Shown here one piece after another: positions 1 through 8,035 of a stretch of DNA of 48,993 bases. Below the pieces are notes generated by a model, which did no database searches, had not been told where the DNA came from, and saw only the letters and a program-made list of their open reading frames with translations. This stretch comes from Pseudanabaena sp. SR411 (GTDB lineage Bacteria > Cyanobacteriota > Cyanobacteriia > Pseudanabaenales > Pseudanabaenaceae). The stretch covers positions 1 through 48,993 of the forward strand of contig NZ_NDHW01000058.1 in the NCBI RefSeq assembly GCF_002251945.1. The letters run 5' to 3'. Position 1 is the first letter of the stretch, and each line of letters starts with the position of its first letter. The translations under genes and the position numbers were made by a program.

Positions 1-275
1 GTTTGTCCTTGTAAGAATCCACGCAATATCAGCACGATCTGACCACAGGTGTAATGGCTTCCTGATAAGTCTGTCCCTGTAAAAATATGGAACACTTTCC
101 CACATTCCCGACACTTGTATTTGACGATTGGTGCACGTTGGCGATCGTGTGGCGCTTGTCCTGCTGGTATTGCGTGTCCACTTGGACAATGCAAACCCTG
201 CGGATGCAGGATCTTTAATAACCATTCATAGCACGCTTGTTCATCTAACAATTCGGTCAGGGGAAATTTGATCAT
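1..275 (-). CDS. IS1595-like transposase, N-terminal part, cut by window edge
   Basis: The reading frame opens at the ATG at 275 and runs without a stop to base 1, so 91 codons are visible and the C-terminal catalytic part lies outside the window. The protein shows a zinc-ribbon-like start: HCPSGH at about residues 29-34, then YKCRECGKVF and FTGTDLSG. This order is typical of the N-terminal domain of IS1595-type transposases, which would bind the element ends. An in-frame TGA lies a few codons upstream of the chosen ATG. A complete gene or a decayed copy cannot be told apart here. The family call rests on motif memory. Confidence 0.65.
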   Translation of the reverse strand, partial: MIKFPLTELLDEQACYEWLLKILHPQGLHCPSGHAIPAGQAPHDRQRAPIVKYKCRECGKVFHIFTGTDLSGSHYTCGQIVLILRGFLQGQ

Positions 276-342
276 CGCTTCTCTGTCGATTCATGAAAAT
301 GACTTCCTCCTATTTTGCCATTTCACCTACTTCCCCAGATGA

Positions 343-537
343 GCGAACCATATAATCTACAGTGGGAAACACTTTGATTTCATTGATTATCATTCATTTT
401 GTCTATCATTATTTGCTCTACTATCTAAAAGTGAAGTTGAAGATATATTGTTAAAAACATCCGAGTTAGTGAAAGATGTAAATATTTCAATGGCAACTAA
501 AATGGGGTGGGATAAGATATTCGCACCTAAAACATAA
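343..537 (+). pseudogene. Decayed gene tail, about 64 codons, family unknown
   Basis: The frame opens after a TGA at 340-342, has no start codon at its beginning, and ends at TAA 535-537. The translation has ordinary protein character, including SEVEDILLKTSELVKDV and ending GWDKIFAPKT. I read it as the C-terminal stump of a larger gene, possibly cut by the neighbouring transposable element. I do not recognise the family. It could be chance coding. Confidence 0.3.
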
Positions 538-617
538 CAAAATGTAGCACATTTAGACACTACCAATCGATTTTCTACAACTCAACGGATTGCCCACTTT
601 CAATCTTAGGAGGAGCT

Positions 618-692
618 ATGTTAGACATAGAAACTCTTGATCAACATTTAACATCTCTTAAACAAACGCCTTTCATTGTAAATCATAAATAA
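618..692 (+). CDS. 24-codon ORF with a strong ribosome binding site
   Basis: A perfect AGGAGG (609-614) lies just upstream of ATG 618-620. The ORF is MLDIETLDQHLTSLKQTPF followed by five residues and TAA. Such a good Shine-Dalgarno sequence on so short a frame suggests either a small peptide gene or the 5' end of a gene whose body has been deleted. It sits among other debris (1-537), which favours deletion. No family is recognised. Confidence 0.3.
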   Translation: MLDIETLDQHLTSLKQTPFIVNHK

Positions 693-708
693 GTAAGATG
701 TGAATACT

Positions 709-2277
709 TTATGTATCAGTGCGATCGCCTATCTTCGATAGCTTTTCAGATGGCTCCCTCAAAATCACCATTTTTGTTCCCGATCGCCTTCCTAGCCAAA
801 AAGCCGCCGCCACAATAGCGCCGCCGCCAACACCTCCTGCGACAAGCACTAGCCACCAGTTATTTTGGATAGATACTTCAGGTTTTACAGCCTCGCTATG
901 ATCATGATTGGATTTATTGTCACCACGCAAAGATTGAGCATATAGCTGATTTGCGCGTTGAGTAACAATGCGATCGCCTTCAAACAATCCGCTTGTAACT
1001 TCTACTAAGTCCCCCGAAGTTTTCCCCAAAATCACATCAACGGGCTGATAGGACTTCCCATTTTGCACAAATACAATCTGCTTGCCATTAGCTTCCACAA
1101 CAGCCGCCGCAGGAATCGCTAAGGTTGATACAGATACATTATCCGTAAGAATTTCGATATTGGTAAACATACCAGCCTTCAACTGACCCTTAACATTGCC
1201 AATTTCCGCTTTCACAGCCACAATTCGAGTTTGCCCTTCTACAGCCGAACCAATCGTTGTGACTTTACCTTGAAATGTAGTATTTGAAGGCTGTCCCGCG
1301 ATTTTTACTTGCACAGGTTGACCAATACGAATTTTGCTAATATCTTTCTCATAAATATTTGCACTAGCCAGAACTCTTTCATCATTGACAATCGTCATTA
1401 GCGGTTTACCCGCCTCTTCCACTGATTCACCAACAGTAGCTTCACGATCGCTTATAACTCCACTAATTGGTGCAGCGATCGTAATTGTGCCATTAGAGTT
1501 TGCGCTAGCCTCTAGCTGATTTAATCGGGCTGAGTAGGCGGCTGTACTGAGATCGACTTTAATCGAAGATACTTGGACATCAGCTTCTGCTTTTTCTAAT
1601 TGTGATTGGGCTTCTAGCAAAGGTAAGCGACTTTCTGCTTTAGCTAGAGAGGCTCTTGCCGCAGCAAATTTTGCTTCTGATTCTTGTAACTGTCGTCTAG
1701 CGATTGCCCCTGTCTCTAATAATTCTTTGTCGCGTTCATAACGCTCCTGATCTAGATTTAATTCAGTCTGAGCCTGACGGATATCTGCTTCAACAAGTAG
1801 CTTCTGACGTTCAAGATTTTGTTGGGCTAAACGTAAATTTGACTCAGAAGTTAAGACGTTTCCACTTGCATCTGCTTTTTTCTCTAACGCACTAACTCGT
1901 AAATCTGCTAGTTCTGGACTAGATAAAATCGCCACAGGTTGCCCTGCCTGAACTAAAGCCCCTGGTTCCACTAGTAAATTAACAATTGTTCCTTTGATTG
2001 GAGTGGTCACTTTTACTTGTTGATTCGGTAAAGTCTCAATCTGCCCTGTGGTTTGAATACCAAATTTTAGGGGCTGTAGCTTGACAGTTTCTACTTTAAT
2101 TCCCAACGATTTAGCAACTTCATCATCTACGGTAATTCCCGTGATCTCAGTTGTGTTAGCTCCCTTAAATTCATCGCCATGTCCAGCATGAGCCAGTGCG
2201 ATCGCTGGGTTAGACAACAAAATCAAACTAAGAATGACTTTAAAAATGGGGGCGCGAAGTCTGGGGGCTAATCTCAT
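709..2277 (-). CDS. RND efflux periplasmic adaptor (HlyD/CusB-type membrane fusion protein)
   Basis: This 522-aa protein begins with a signal peptide (residues about 1-29) followed by AHAGHGDEF, a His-rich start often seen in metal-efflux adaptors. The order is that of membrane fusion proteins: first lipoyl/barrel strand (TTGQIETLPNQQVKV, then GTIVNLLVEPGALVQAG), a long alpha-helical hairpin (about 125-255), the second lipoyl half (TIAAPISGVISDREATVGES) and a beta-barrel/membrane-proximal part. A C-terminal transmembrane helix (about 475-495) is less usual for the family. It would link an inner-membrane RND pump to an outer-membrane channel. No pump gene adjoins; the only RND pump in the window is at 20803. 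Neighbours are a DUF305 lipoprotein and an RppAB-like two-component pair, so metal export is a plausible inference. Confidence 0.85.
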   Translation of the reverse strand: MRLAPRLRAPIFKVILSLILLSNPAIALAHAGHGDEFKGANTTEITGITVDDEVAKSLGIKVETVKLQPLKFGIQTTGQIETLPNQQVKVTTPIKGTIVNLLVEPGALVQAGQPVAILSSPELADLRVSALEKKADASGNVLTSESNLRLAQQNLERQKLLVEADIRQAQTELNLDQERYERDKELLETGAIARRQLQESEAKFAAARASLAKAESRLPLLEAQSQLEKAEADVQVSSIKVDLSTAAYSARLNQLEASANSNGTITIAAPISGVISDREATVGESVEEAGKPLMTIVNDERVLASANIYEKDISKIRIGQPVQVKIAGQPSNTTFQGKVTTIGSAVEGQTRIVAVKAEIGNVKGQLKAGMFTNIEILTDNVSVSTLAIPAAAVVEANGKQIVFVQNGKSYQPVDVILGKTSGDLVEVTSGLFEGDRIVTQRANQLYAQSLRGDNKSNHDHSEAVKPEVSIQNNWWLVLVAGGVGGGAIVAAAFWLGRRSGTKMVILREPSEKLSKIGDRTDT

Positions 2278-2317
2278 TTGCTTAATCTAATTTTTATACT
2301 CAAAATTTAAAGATTTT

Positions 2318-2352
2318 CACAGCAAGAAATGGCGTAGCCATTTCTTGCTGTG
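2318..2352. repeat. Perfect 16-bp-stem hairpin between adaptor and DUF305 genes
   Basis: Left arm 2318-2333 and right arm 2337-2352 are exact inverse complements around the loop GTA, with centre ATGGC-GTA-GCCAT. The same loop and inner stem occur at 13581-13615. No long T tract follows on either side, so it may act as RNA-processing or terminator-like structure between two same-strand genes. Confidence 0.8.
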
Positions 2353-2356
2353 GGTA

Positions 2357-3061
2357 TTACTTGCCGTACCAAGCTCTGCGCCATGATTGCATCTGTTCAA
2401 TTTCTGCTTTTTGAGAACTCAGAATCTCTTGAGCGAGTTTCTGAATTTCAGGACGTTTTGATTTTGCGATCGCGTCCTTTGCCATCACTAAAGCCCCATC
2501 GTGGTGAGGAATCATTGCTTCGATAAAGCGTAAATCAAATTGAGCATCTGCACTTCCTAAATCCATAGTCATCATCATGTTTTTACGAAATTCTGGACTC
2601 ATCTCCATGGAGTGCTTCATGTCTTCATGCCACATCACTAACTTGTCTCCCGCCTTGGGATACCAAGCTTTGCGCCATTCACCCATCTGTGCAATCTCTT
2701 TTTCCTGCGCGGCAATAATCTCGTTGGCTAACTTCCGTAATTCGGGACGCTGAGAATTTTTTAAGACATCCTGTGCCATGGCGATCGCGCCTTGATGATG
2801 GGGTGTCATTCCATCAATAAATCGTAAGTCATATTCCGCATCAGCCACTCCCAAATCCATAGAATCATGGGACATCATGCCGCCTGAATGATTTATTGGT
2901 GATGGTTTACCTGTTTGCTTTTCGGTCTTTATTATTTCGGTTTTTGCTGTTGTTATTTCTGCTGATGTTTGAGTGCTAGCTGTACAAGCCACTAAATTAC
3001 TACTTGCTGCCGCTAAAACTAGTAAAGCTGAGGCAAATTGACGTTTTGCAGTAAATAACAT
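2357..3061 (-). CDS. DUF305 lipoprotein with two tandem domains
   Basis: I start at ATG 3061-3059 because it gives a clean lipoprotein signal (MLFTAKRQFASALLVL...) with lipobox LVAC; a longer frame begins at 3172 but lacks a sensible N-terminus. The mature part carries two copies of the DUF305 pattern: DAEYDLRFIDGMTPHHQGA, then DAQFDLRFIEAMIPHHDGA, each followed by a helix ending in a Q-x-W-R-x-AWY motif. DUF305 proteins are ferritin-like four-helix proteins often near copper and other metal genes. The paired His residues (PHH) and the His/Met-rich linker (MWHEDMKHSMEM) suggest metal binding, which is inference. It lies 80 bp upstream of the efflux adaptor on the same strand. Confidence 0.85.
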   Translation of the reverse strand: MLFTAKRQFASALLVLAAASSNLVACTASTQTSAEITTAKTEIIKTEKQTGKPSPINHSGGMMSHDSMDLGVADAEYDLRFIDGMTPHHQGAIAMAQDVLKNSQRPELRKLANEIIAAQEKEIAQMGEWRKAWYPKAGDKLVMWHEDMKHSMEMSPEFRKNMMMTMDLGSADAQFDLRFIEAMIPHHDGALVMAKDAIAKSKRPEIQKLAQEILSSQKAEIEQMQSWRRAWYGK

Positions 3062-3309
3062 ATTTATATCTTGAACAGTGCTTAGGATTCTTACACTGTA
3101 GTGTTTCACAAGAAAATGAAATGAGCATGAAAAATAAATCCAAGAAGTAATGATTAACTCGAATTGCACCACTAACGCGATCTAGTAGGTTGCGGAGATG
3201 GTGGCTCATTGCGATCGATTGTGGAGAGGAAAAAACAGATTATTTTTAGTGCAAATTTAGGGATGTTATCCTGCACGTTAATTGATAAAACTCTACAGTG
3301 AGAATAAAT

Positions 3310-3909
3310 ATGCATCCAGACGATATAGCCGTTCGATATGATTGCATTGCCCAATGGTGGCAGACTCAGCATCAAAATTCACTTTATGGCATTGCCCAGT
3401 TGAAACGGGCTATCAGATTTACTTCCAGAAAGCAATTAGCTCTTGATATTGGGTGTGGAAGCAGTGGACGTTTTATTAAAATCCTAAGTGAGCACGGATT
3501 TAAGGTGGAAGGACTTGATATTTCCCAAGAGATGATTGATTTAGCCCAACAACTACATCCAGAGACAACTTTCTATCGAGCAGACATCTGCTGTTGGAGT
3601 CCTCCTAAACCCTATAGCTTGATTGTTGCTTGGGACAGCACATTTCATTTGCCGCTAGAGAGGCAAGAACCTGTTATGAAAAAGCTATGCAATGCTCTTG
3701 AACCTGATGGAGTGCTTATGTTCACCTGTGGAGGAGGATATAAACAAAGTGAAGTTTCTGGAACATTTCAAGGTCAAGATTTTGAGTACAGCACACTGGG
3801 AGTGAATACTTTCTTGAAGATTTTGACTGAGCATCAGTGTACGTGTCTTCACCTCGAATACGATCAATACCCTGAGAATCATGTTTATATCATTGCTCAA
3901 AAGATTTAA
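3310..3909 (+). CDS. Class I SAM-dependent methyltransferase
   Basis: The ATG at 3310 gives a 199-aa product; a GTG four codons upstream is the alternative. Motif I is clear (LALDIGCGSSGRF), followed by the acidic end of strand two (VEGLDIS) and a motif-IV-like strand (YSLIVAWDSTFHLP). This is the Methyltransf_11/25-type fold used on small molecules; the substrate cannot be read from sequence. The C-terminal third is short and ends in HVYIIAQKI. It is divergently oriented from the DUF305 gene, with 248 bp between them, and stands alone in its direction. Confidence 0.8.
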   Translation: MHPDDIAVRYDCIAQWWQTQHQNSLYGIAQLKRAIRFTSRKQLALDIGCGSSGRFIKILSEHGFKVEGLDISQEMIDLAQQLHPETTFYRADICCWSPPKPYSLIVAWDSTFHLPLERQEPVMKKLCNALEPDGVLMFTCGGGYKQSEVSGTFQGQDFEYSTLGVNTFLKILTEHQCTCLHLEYDQYPENHVYIIAQKI

Positions 3910-4042
3910 CTGATTGTTAAAATAAAAAAGTTTGACTCATAAAAGTATTTATCTAGCAAATTTTAAGACAGTACATAGTTATATTCCAAAAAAGCAAGCT
4001 GTTTCCTTTAAATTCATAAAATAGAGAGTCTTAATAAGTCTT

Positions 4043-4706
4043 ATGCCTGCACAGAAAATCAAGCAGTTAACTATTGAGCAACAAGCATTGGTTAGCAGTT
4101 ATCGTAAAAAGTGGGGAAGTTCAATATTCTCAACAAAACGTATCACTCAATATAATGTAGAACAGGTTGTCACTGACATCTATACTTATCTGGAAAAGAC
4201 ACTACCTGAATTTATTGAAAGAATTACTATTCAGATAGATAGGAGGTTTCAAGAAATGGGCAATACCTCCGGCGCTGGCTCACTAATTAGTGATATTAAG
4301 CTGTAATCCCTATCTGGCAACGATTTCAGGCTTTAGTCGCAATTTACTTGTAAAGCCTTGCCAATCAACAGCTTCATCGCTCTATCACTAATTAGATGTC
4401 CAGTGCCATACCTCCCCGTGGCAGGATATTGACCTAGAGTTAGATAAGGCTTTATGCCATACTTGGCAGGGGAACTGGCGAGATGACTTAAAAAATGCTC
4501 TGAAAGAAATTTATTTCTATAAATTAAATACTTTGATTTGTCCTAGGCGAGAAGTAGGAAATGCTAGTTTTATGGATTTTTGTACTTCGGTGTTGGGTTG
4601 TACTTTTAATCAACATTCATGGAATATATATCAAACTCTAATTAAAGAATGCGGTTGGTTTTTCCCTTTTGAAAATGTTTGTTTGATTTGTGATCGCTTT
4701 CAGTGA
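4043..4706 (+). pseudogene. Decayed DUF6745-type gene
   Basis: An intact start (MPAQKIKQLTIEQQALVSSY) matches the beginning of a large cyanobacterial family (DUF6745) that starts with LTPEQ-x-ALIP-x-YR-x-KW. The frame stops at 4306. Recognisable tail sequence returns in another frame from about 4410 to TGA 4704-4706, including ALCHTWQGNW, SFMDFC and KECGWFFPFENVC-LICDRFQ, as expected for the family's C-terminus. The middle is missing, so the gene has lost most of its length and its frame. Function of the family is unknown to me. Confidence 0.6.
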
Positions 4707-4832
4707 GAAACAGGGTGATCGCCGATCTGGTAAGGTGCATTAATGAAATGTAACGCACCTTGCTTTGATTCAGTGTGAGATGCCTTGTAAGATACTCTTA
4801 AATAGTAAGTTTTCAGTAAAATTATTTTAATA

Positions 4833-5003
4833 TCAGACTCTTTGCAACCTCAATTTGCTGAAGTACTCACCCTCATCAAAACTGCTCAGCAAAAGGTCAT
4901 CGCTACTGCCAACCAAAAACTGATCAAACTTTACTGGAGCATCGGTAAATATATCAGCGATTGCTGTTTTTTGAGGATGGATAGGCGATCGCTGGTTGAT
5001 TGA
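4833..5003 (+). pseudogene. DUF1016 (YhcG-type) N-terminal remnant
   Basis: From 4833 the frame reads LQPQFAEVLTLIKTAQQKV and then LIKLYWSIGKYISD, the hallmark of the DUF1016 N-terminal domain of PDDEXK-type YhcG proteins (A-x2-N-x-x-LI-x-LYW-x-IG-x-YI). No ATG/GTG/TTG lies in frame between the upstream TAA (4806) and the conserved part. After YISD the frame runs into the HIP1-rich repeat and stops at 5001. The nuclease domain is absent. Confidence 0.55.
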
Positions 5004-5115
5004 TTTTTTGAGGGGCGATCGCTGTTTGTGAGGATGGATTGGTGATCGCTGTTTGGTGATTTGAATGAGTGGGCGATCGCCTTGCTTTAACTTTTGATGG
5101 ATAGGCGATCGCTGT
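4983..5115. repeat. HIP1-rich degenerate repeat array, copy 1
   Basis: Several units built around GGCGATCGC or GGTGATCGC are spaced roughly 25-40 bp apart with GATGGATAGG, TGATTTTTTGAGGGG and TTGCTTTAACTTTTGATGG linkers. The block starts exactly where the DUF1016 remnant loses homology. Segments 4983-5021 and 5082-5114 recur at 5800-5838 and 5779-5811 on the other side of brnTA. Confidence 0.75.
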
Positions 5116-5137
5116 TTATAGCTATAGCTATACTTCT

Positions 5138-5407
5138 TCAAGAAACTACTTTTGGGTTAACTAATACAAGAAGTTCCTCTTGAATGACACGGCGCAACGT
5201 TTCTTCGTTTAAGGGTGGTTGTACTTTGTTAAGGTATTCCCGCAAAGCTTCATTCATAATCGTTTGATAACCCTTGCCAGCAGAATCACCACGTTCTCGA
5301 AATGCTTCAAGTACATCATCATCAATATAAATCGTTATGCGGGTTTTGCCTGTTTGAGGAATCACAGCCCCACGCTTGGCTTGGCTAAAATCATATTCCG
5401 TCTTCAT
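5138..5407 (-). CDS. brnA: BrnA-type antitoxin
   Basis: The 89-aa protein has the BrnA layout: a short N-terminal strand, then TRITIYIDDDVLEAFRERG, a ribbon-helix-helix-type DNA-binding segment, and YQTIMNEALREYL. It would neutralise the BrnT RNase and repress the operon. Its start (5407) lies 17 bp inside the end of brnT, so the two are translationally coupled, as is usual for brnTA (toxin first). The last codons run next to a TATAGCTATAGCTATA tract (5117-5132), half of a hairpin-element end. Confidence 0.82.
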   Translation of the reverse strand: MKTEYDFSQAKRGAVIPQTGKTRITIYIDDDVLEAFRERGDSAGKGYQTIMNEALREYLNKVQPPLNEETLRRVIQEELLVLVNPKVVS

Positions 5408-5663
5408 AATTACGTCTCTCAGAACGAGTAGCAGGACGAGCAGAAATCAATCGAACGCGATCGCCGCGATCTGTGTAAACAACAACCAATAAGCGCCAGA
5501 GATGATCCATTCCAATTGCGATAAATCTTTGCTCACCTTTGGCTGTCGTGTCTTCAAAAGAAAGCGCATTGGGATCATACAAAACCGCTTCGGCATCAGA
5601 AAACCGTATGCCATGCTTTTGAAAATTAATGTAGGCTTTTTTTGAATCCCATTCAACTTGCAT
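5391..5663 (-). CDS. brnT: BrnT-type ribonuclease toxin
   Basis: The 90-aa product starts VEWDSKKAYINFQKHGIRF, the classic BrnT opening (W-D-x2-K-x3-N-x2-KHG), continues with SFEDTTAKGEQRFIAIG and ends in the conserved RLISARPATRSERRNYE. BrnT is an RNase of the RelE/Barnase-like toxin set that halts translation when BrnA is lost. All expected conserved residues (K16, H17, R and E of RPA-x2-E-R-x2-YE) are present, so the toxin looks intact. It is first in the operon, and a palindrome covers its start. Confidence 0.85.
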   Translation of the reverse strand: MQVEWDSKKAYINFQKHGIRFSDAEAVLYDPNALSFEDTTAKGEQRFIAIGMDHLWRLLVVVYTDRGDRVRLISARPATRSERRNYEDGI

Positions 5664-5680
5664 ACATATATTGTATGTAT
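5662..5680 (-). promoter_or_regulatory. Candidate BrnA operator over the brnT start
   Basis: ATACATA (5662-5668) and TATGTAT (5674-5680) form an inverted repeat with a 5-bp spacer, overlapping the brnT start codon (5663-5661). BrnA-type antitoxins autorepress through palindromes near the operon start. The operator role is inferred from position and symmetry. Confidence 0.5.
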
Positions 5681-5778
5681 AAAAATGTTTTTAGTCACGC
5701 ATTTGAGTAAAATAACTTCACATCTTCCAATGGCTACAGATATCGCTGATTGGAGAGGTGAATAGTGAGACGAGCGCA

Positions 5779-5838
5779 TTGCTTTAACTTTTGATGGAGA
5801 GGCGATCGCTGGTTGGTTGATTTTTTGAGGGGTGATCG
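5779..5838. repeat. HIP1-rich degenerate repeat, copy 2
   Basis: 5779-5811 repeats 5082-5114 (TTGCTTTAACTTTTGATGG plus AGGCGATCGCTG). 5800-5838 repeats 4983-5021 with two mismatches. Both are in direct orientation, so the brnTA pair lies between direct repeats. Confidence 0.75.
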
Positions 5839-5859
5839 TTCTTCCCCTATAGCCTAGCA

Positions 5860-7218
5860 CTACGTTGGAGCCGACTTCTCAAACGTTGTCATAAGCCCTA
5901 ATCGAGTCGTGAATATACTGCCTTTACCAAGTTGACTTTCGACTTGGATATTACCCTGATGCGACTTAGCGATCGCCATAGCAATGGCAAGCCCTAAACC
6001 ATTTCCACCCGTTTGCCGAGAGCGATCGCTATGGGCGCGATAGAAGCGATCAAAAATATGTGGCAAATCATCTTCCGCAATACCGATACCATTGTCCTCA
6101 ATACGGATCGTCGCCATGCGATCGCGCTGTTCCAAAAATATCTGAACCTTGCCACCCTCTGGAGTGTAATGGATAGCATTGATCAGAATATTGAAAATCA
6201 AGCGATAGATTTGTTCTTCATTACCCGCAACATAGATCGGAATCTTATTAGCGAGTTGCAGATGTAGCGTAATTTGTGACTGCATCGCGATCGTGGCTAC
6301 TTCTTCGATTAAGTCACTCACAATGTCATTGAGACAACAGGATTGGCTGGGTGATTGCTTGGAAACCTGTCCTTCCATTCGTGAGAGCATTAGCAAATCC
6401 TGCACTAATTGCGAGAGGCGAATTGTTTGGCGATCAATGGTCTGTAAAGTTTCCCGTGATTCTTTTTCGGAAACTAGATCACTCATTAGCACCGATTCCA
6501 CTGTTGCCCGAATCGAAGCAAGGGGCGTGCGGATTTCATGGGCAGCATCGGCAGTGAATTGCTGAATTTGTTGATAGGAGGCATAGACTGGACGCATCGC
6601 TTTTTCTGATAAGTACCAGCTTGCAATGCTGACCAACAAAAAAGCGATCGGTAATCCTGTCAATAAAGCAAATTTGGACTCGTTTAGATGCTGGTCATAG
6701 TCTTGTAGCGATCGCCCAATTTGCAAATAGCCCCAAGGCCGTCCAGCATTATTTTTTAAAAGTAATGCAACTTGATGGTAGCGATTTCCTTGCAAATCTT
6801 CTAACGTATGCCAACTTATTGCTTCTTTACTAAATGGAACTTCTTCTATTTGTTGTCCCACCGTCCCCAAAAGTTGCCCCGAAAGATCGAGCAGTCTCAC
6901 GTAATAGCCTTCTTGTTTGGTAATTCCTAAAACATGGCGATCGCGATCGGGTTCGCAGGATTCGCCAATAATGCAGAGTTTAGGCAAAATTCGCTGCACG
7001 TTAGCACTAATTTTTCCAGTCTGTTCCAAATTTGGTTCTAAAGCATCATGAAGATTGCCAGAGACTGCTATTAGCTCTTGATCAACGCCTTGCCAGTGAG
7101 CATGAGCCATCACCTGATAAGCACCAAGTCCAGACAATCCCAAGATTACTCCCATCACTCCCGCATACCAGAGAGCTAAGGATACTTTTGCTTTGAAAAA
7201 GATACTATCGTGATTCAT
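5860..7218 (-). CDS. rppB: Sensor histidine kinase, RppB/NrsS-like
   Basis: This 452-aa membrane kinase has TM1 at about 14-36, a periplasmic sensor of about 145 residues, TM2 at about 183-203, then the dimerisation/phosphoacceptor helix DAAHEIRTPLASIRATVES (His227) and a catalytic domain with N-box NILINAIHYTPEGG, DNGIGI and GGNGLGLAIA. The sensor domain contains two cysteines (C82, C88) in KLCIIGESCEP, which could be redox- or metal-active. Overall length and flow resemble cyanobacterial RppB (NrsS), paired with RppA (NrsR) and known for redox/nickel signalling in Synechocystis; that identification is from memory. The cognate regulator is upstream, separated by two hairpins. Confidence 0.75.
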   Translation of the reverse strand: MNHDSIFFKAKVSLALWYAGVMGVILGLSGLGAYQVMAHAHWQGVDQELIAVSGNLHDALEPNLEQTGKISANVQRILPKLCIIGESCEPDRDRHVLGITKQEGYYVRLLDLSGQLLGTVGQQIEEVPFSKEAISWHTLEDLQGNRYHQVALLLKNNAGRPWGYLQIGRSLQDYDQHLNESKFALLTGLPIAFLLVSIASWYLSEKAMRPVYASYQQIQQFTADAAHEIRTPLASIRATVESVLMSDLVSEKESRETLQTIDRQTIRLSQLVQDLLMLSRMEGQVSKQSPSQSCCLNDIVSDLIEEVATIAMQSQITLHLQLANKIPIYVAGNEEQIYRLIFNILINAIHYTPEGGKVQIFLEQRDRMATIRIEDNGIGIAEDDLPHIFDRFYRAHSDRSRQTGGNGLGLAIAMAIAKSHQGNIQVESQLGKGSIFTTRLGLMTTFEKSAPT

Positions 7219-7265
7219 GGATGTTACAGCGCTTTGCGCTTAATTAAAACCCAAAGAGATTGTTG

Positions 7266-7327
7266 AAAGAGCGGCAGAGCCGCTCTTTTATAGAGAGTGT
7301 CGGCGCATTGCGCCGACACTCTCTATA
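7266..7327. repeat. Two hairpins between response regulator and kinase genes
   Basis: The first hairpin is AAAGAGCGGC-AGA-GCCGCTCTTT (7266-7288). The second is an 18-bp perfect stem (7289-7306 / 7310-7327) around loop ATT with core GGCGC-ATT-GCGCC. They sit inside what should be one transcript (regulator then kinase), so they may limit read-through or stabilise the upstream part. Confidence 0.8.
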
Positions 7328-7342
7328 AGACTTGAGACAGCT

Positions 7343-8035
7343 TTAATTAACATTAAACCGATAACCCAGACCATACACAGTTTCAATTAGTTTTTCCTGT
7401 CCATATTCCGCTAATCGTCGCCGCAACAGCCTGATTTGGGCGGCAACCACGTTACTTTCTGGTTCTGCTTGCATTTCCCATAGCCGACTCAGAATCTGAT
7501 CGCGGGTCAAAATTTGATGGGGATGCTGCATAAAATATTCTAAAAGTTGAAACTCTTTAGCCGTCAATTGAATAATTTGGTATTTCCCATTAATGTCATG
7601 GGCAGCAATCGTACAAGTATTGTAATCAAGAACAAGATTGGCAACTTTTAACTGTGTGGCTTGAATTTGGGGTGATCGCCTTTGCAAAGCCCTCAATCTT
7701 GCCAATAACTCTAGCATCCCAAAGGGTTTTACTAGATAATCATCGGCTCCTGCATCTAGTCCTTGAACACGATCTTCAATCCGATCTTTTGCTGTAAGGA
7801 TAATTACAGGCAAAGGATTTTGATTTTTGCGTAATCGTTTACATAATTCTAATCCTGATAGCTGCGGTAACATCCAGTCCAAAATTGCCACAGTATATTC
7901 TGTGGGCTGGCGATCAAGATAGTCCCATGCTTCTCTACCATCTTGCACCCAATCAACAATGTATTTTTCTTGTTTGAGACTACGTTGAATTGCCATCCCT
8001 AAGTCAATTTCGTCCTCAACGAGTAAAACTCTCAT
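7343..8035 (-). CDS. rppA: OmpR-family response regulator, RppA/NrsR-like
   Basis: The 230-aa protein has a receiver domain (VEDE at 7-10, phospho-acceptor D53 in ILDWMLP, T81, K103 in LVKPFG) and a C-terminal winged helix with LTAKEFQLLEYFMQHPHQIL and TVYGLGYRFN. It is of normal OmpR/PhoB length. Gene order regulator-kinase on one strand supports a cognate pair. The RppA label rests on overall resemblance. Its targets may include the efflux adaptor and DUF305 genes downstream, which is inference from proximity. Confidence 0.8.
   Translation of the reverse strand: MRVLLVEDEIDLGMAIQRSLKQEKYIVDWVQDGREAWDYLDRQPTEYTVAILDWMLPQLSGLELCKRLRKNQNPLPVIILTAKDRIEDRVQGLDAGADDYLVKPFGMLELLARLRALQRRSPQIQATQLKVANLVLDYNTCTIAAHDINGKYQIIQLTAKEFQLLEYFMQHPHQILTRDQILSRLWEMQAEPESNVVAAQIRLLRRRLAEYGQEKLIETVYGLGYRFNVN

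Noticed and set aside
4833-5141. 102-codon minus-strand ORF with RSPIH/QRSPI repeats
   Set aside because: It is the translation of the HIP1-rich DNA repeat and, at its end, of the DUF1016 remnant on the other strand; no ribosome site or family resemblance.
5447-5860. 137-codon minus-strand ORF upstream of and over brnT
   Set aside because: It overlaps brnT in another frame and covers repeat copy 2; brnT has clear family motifs.
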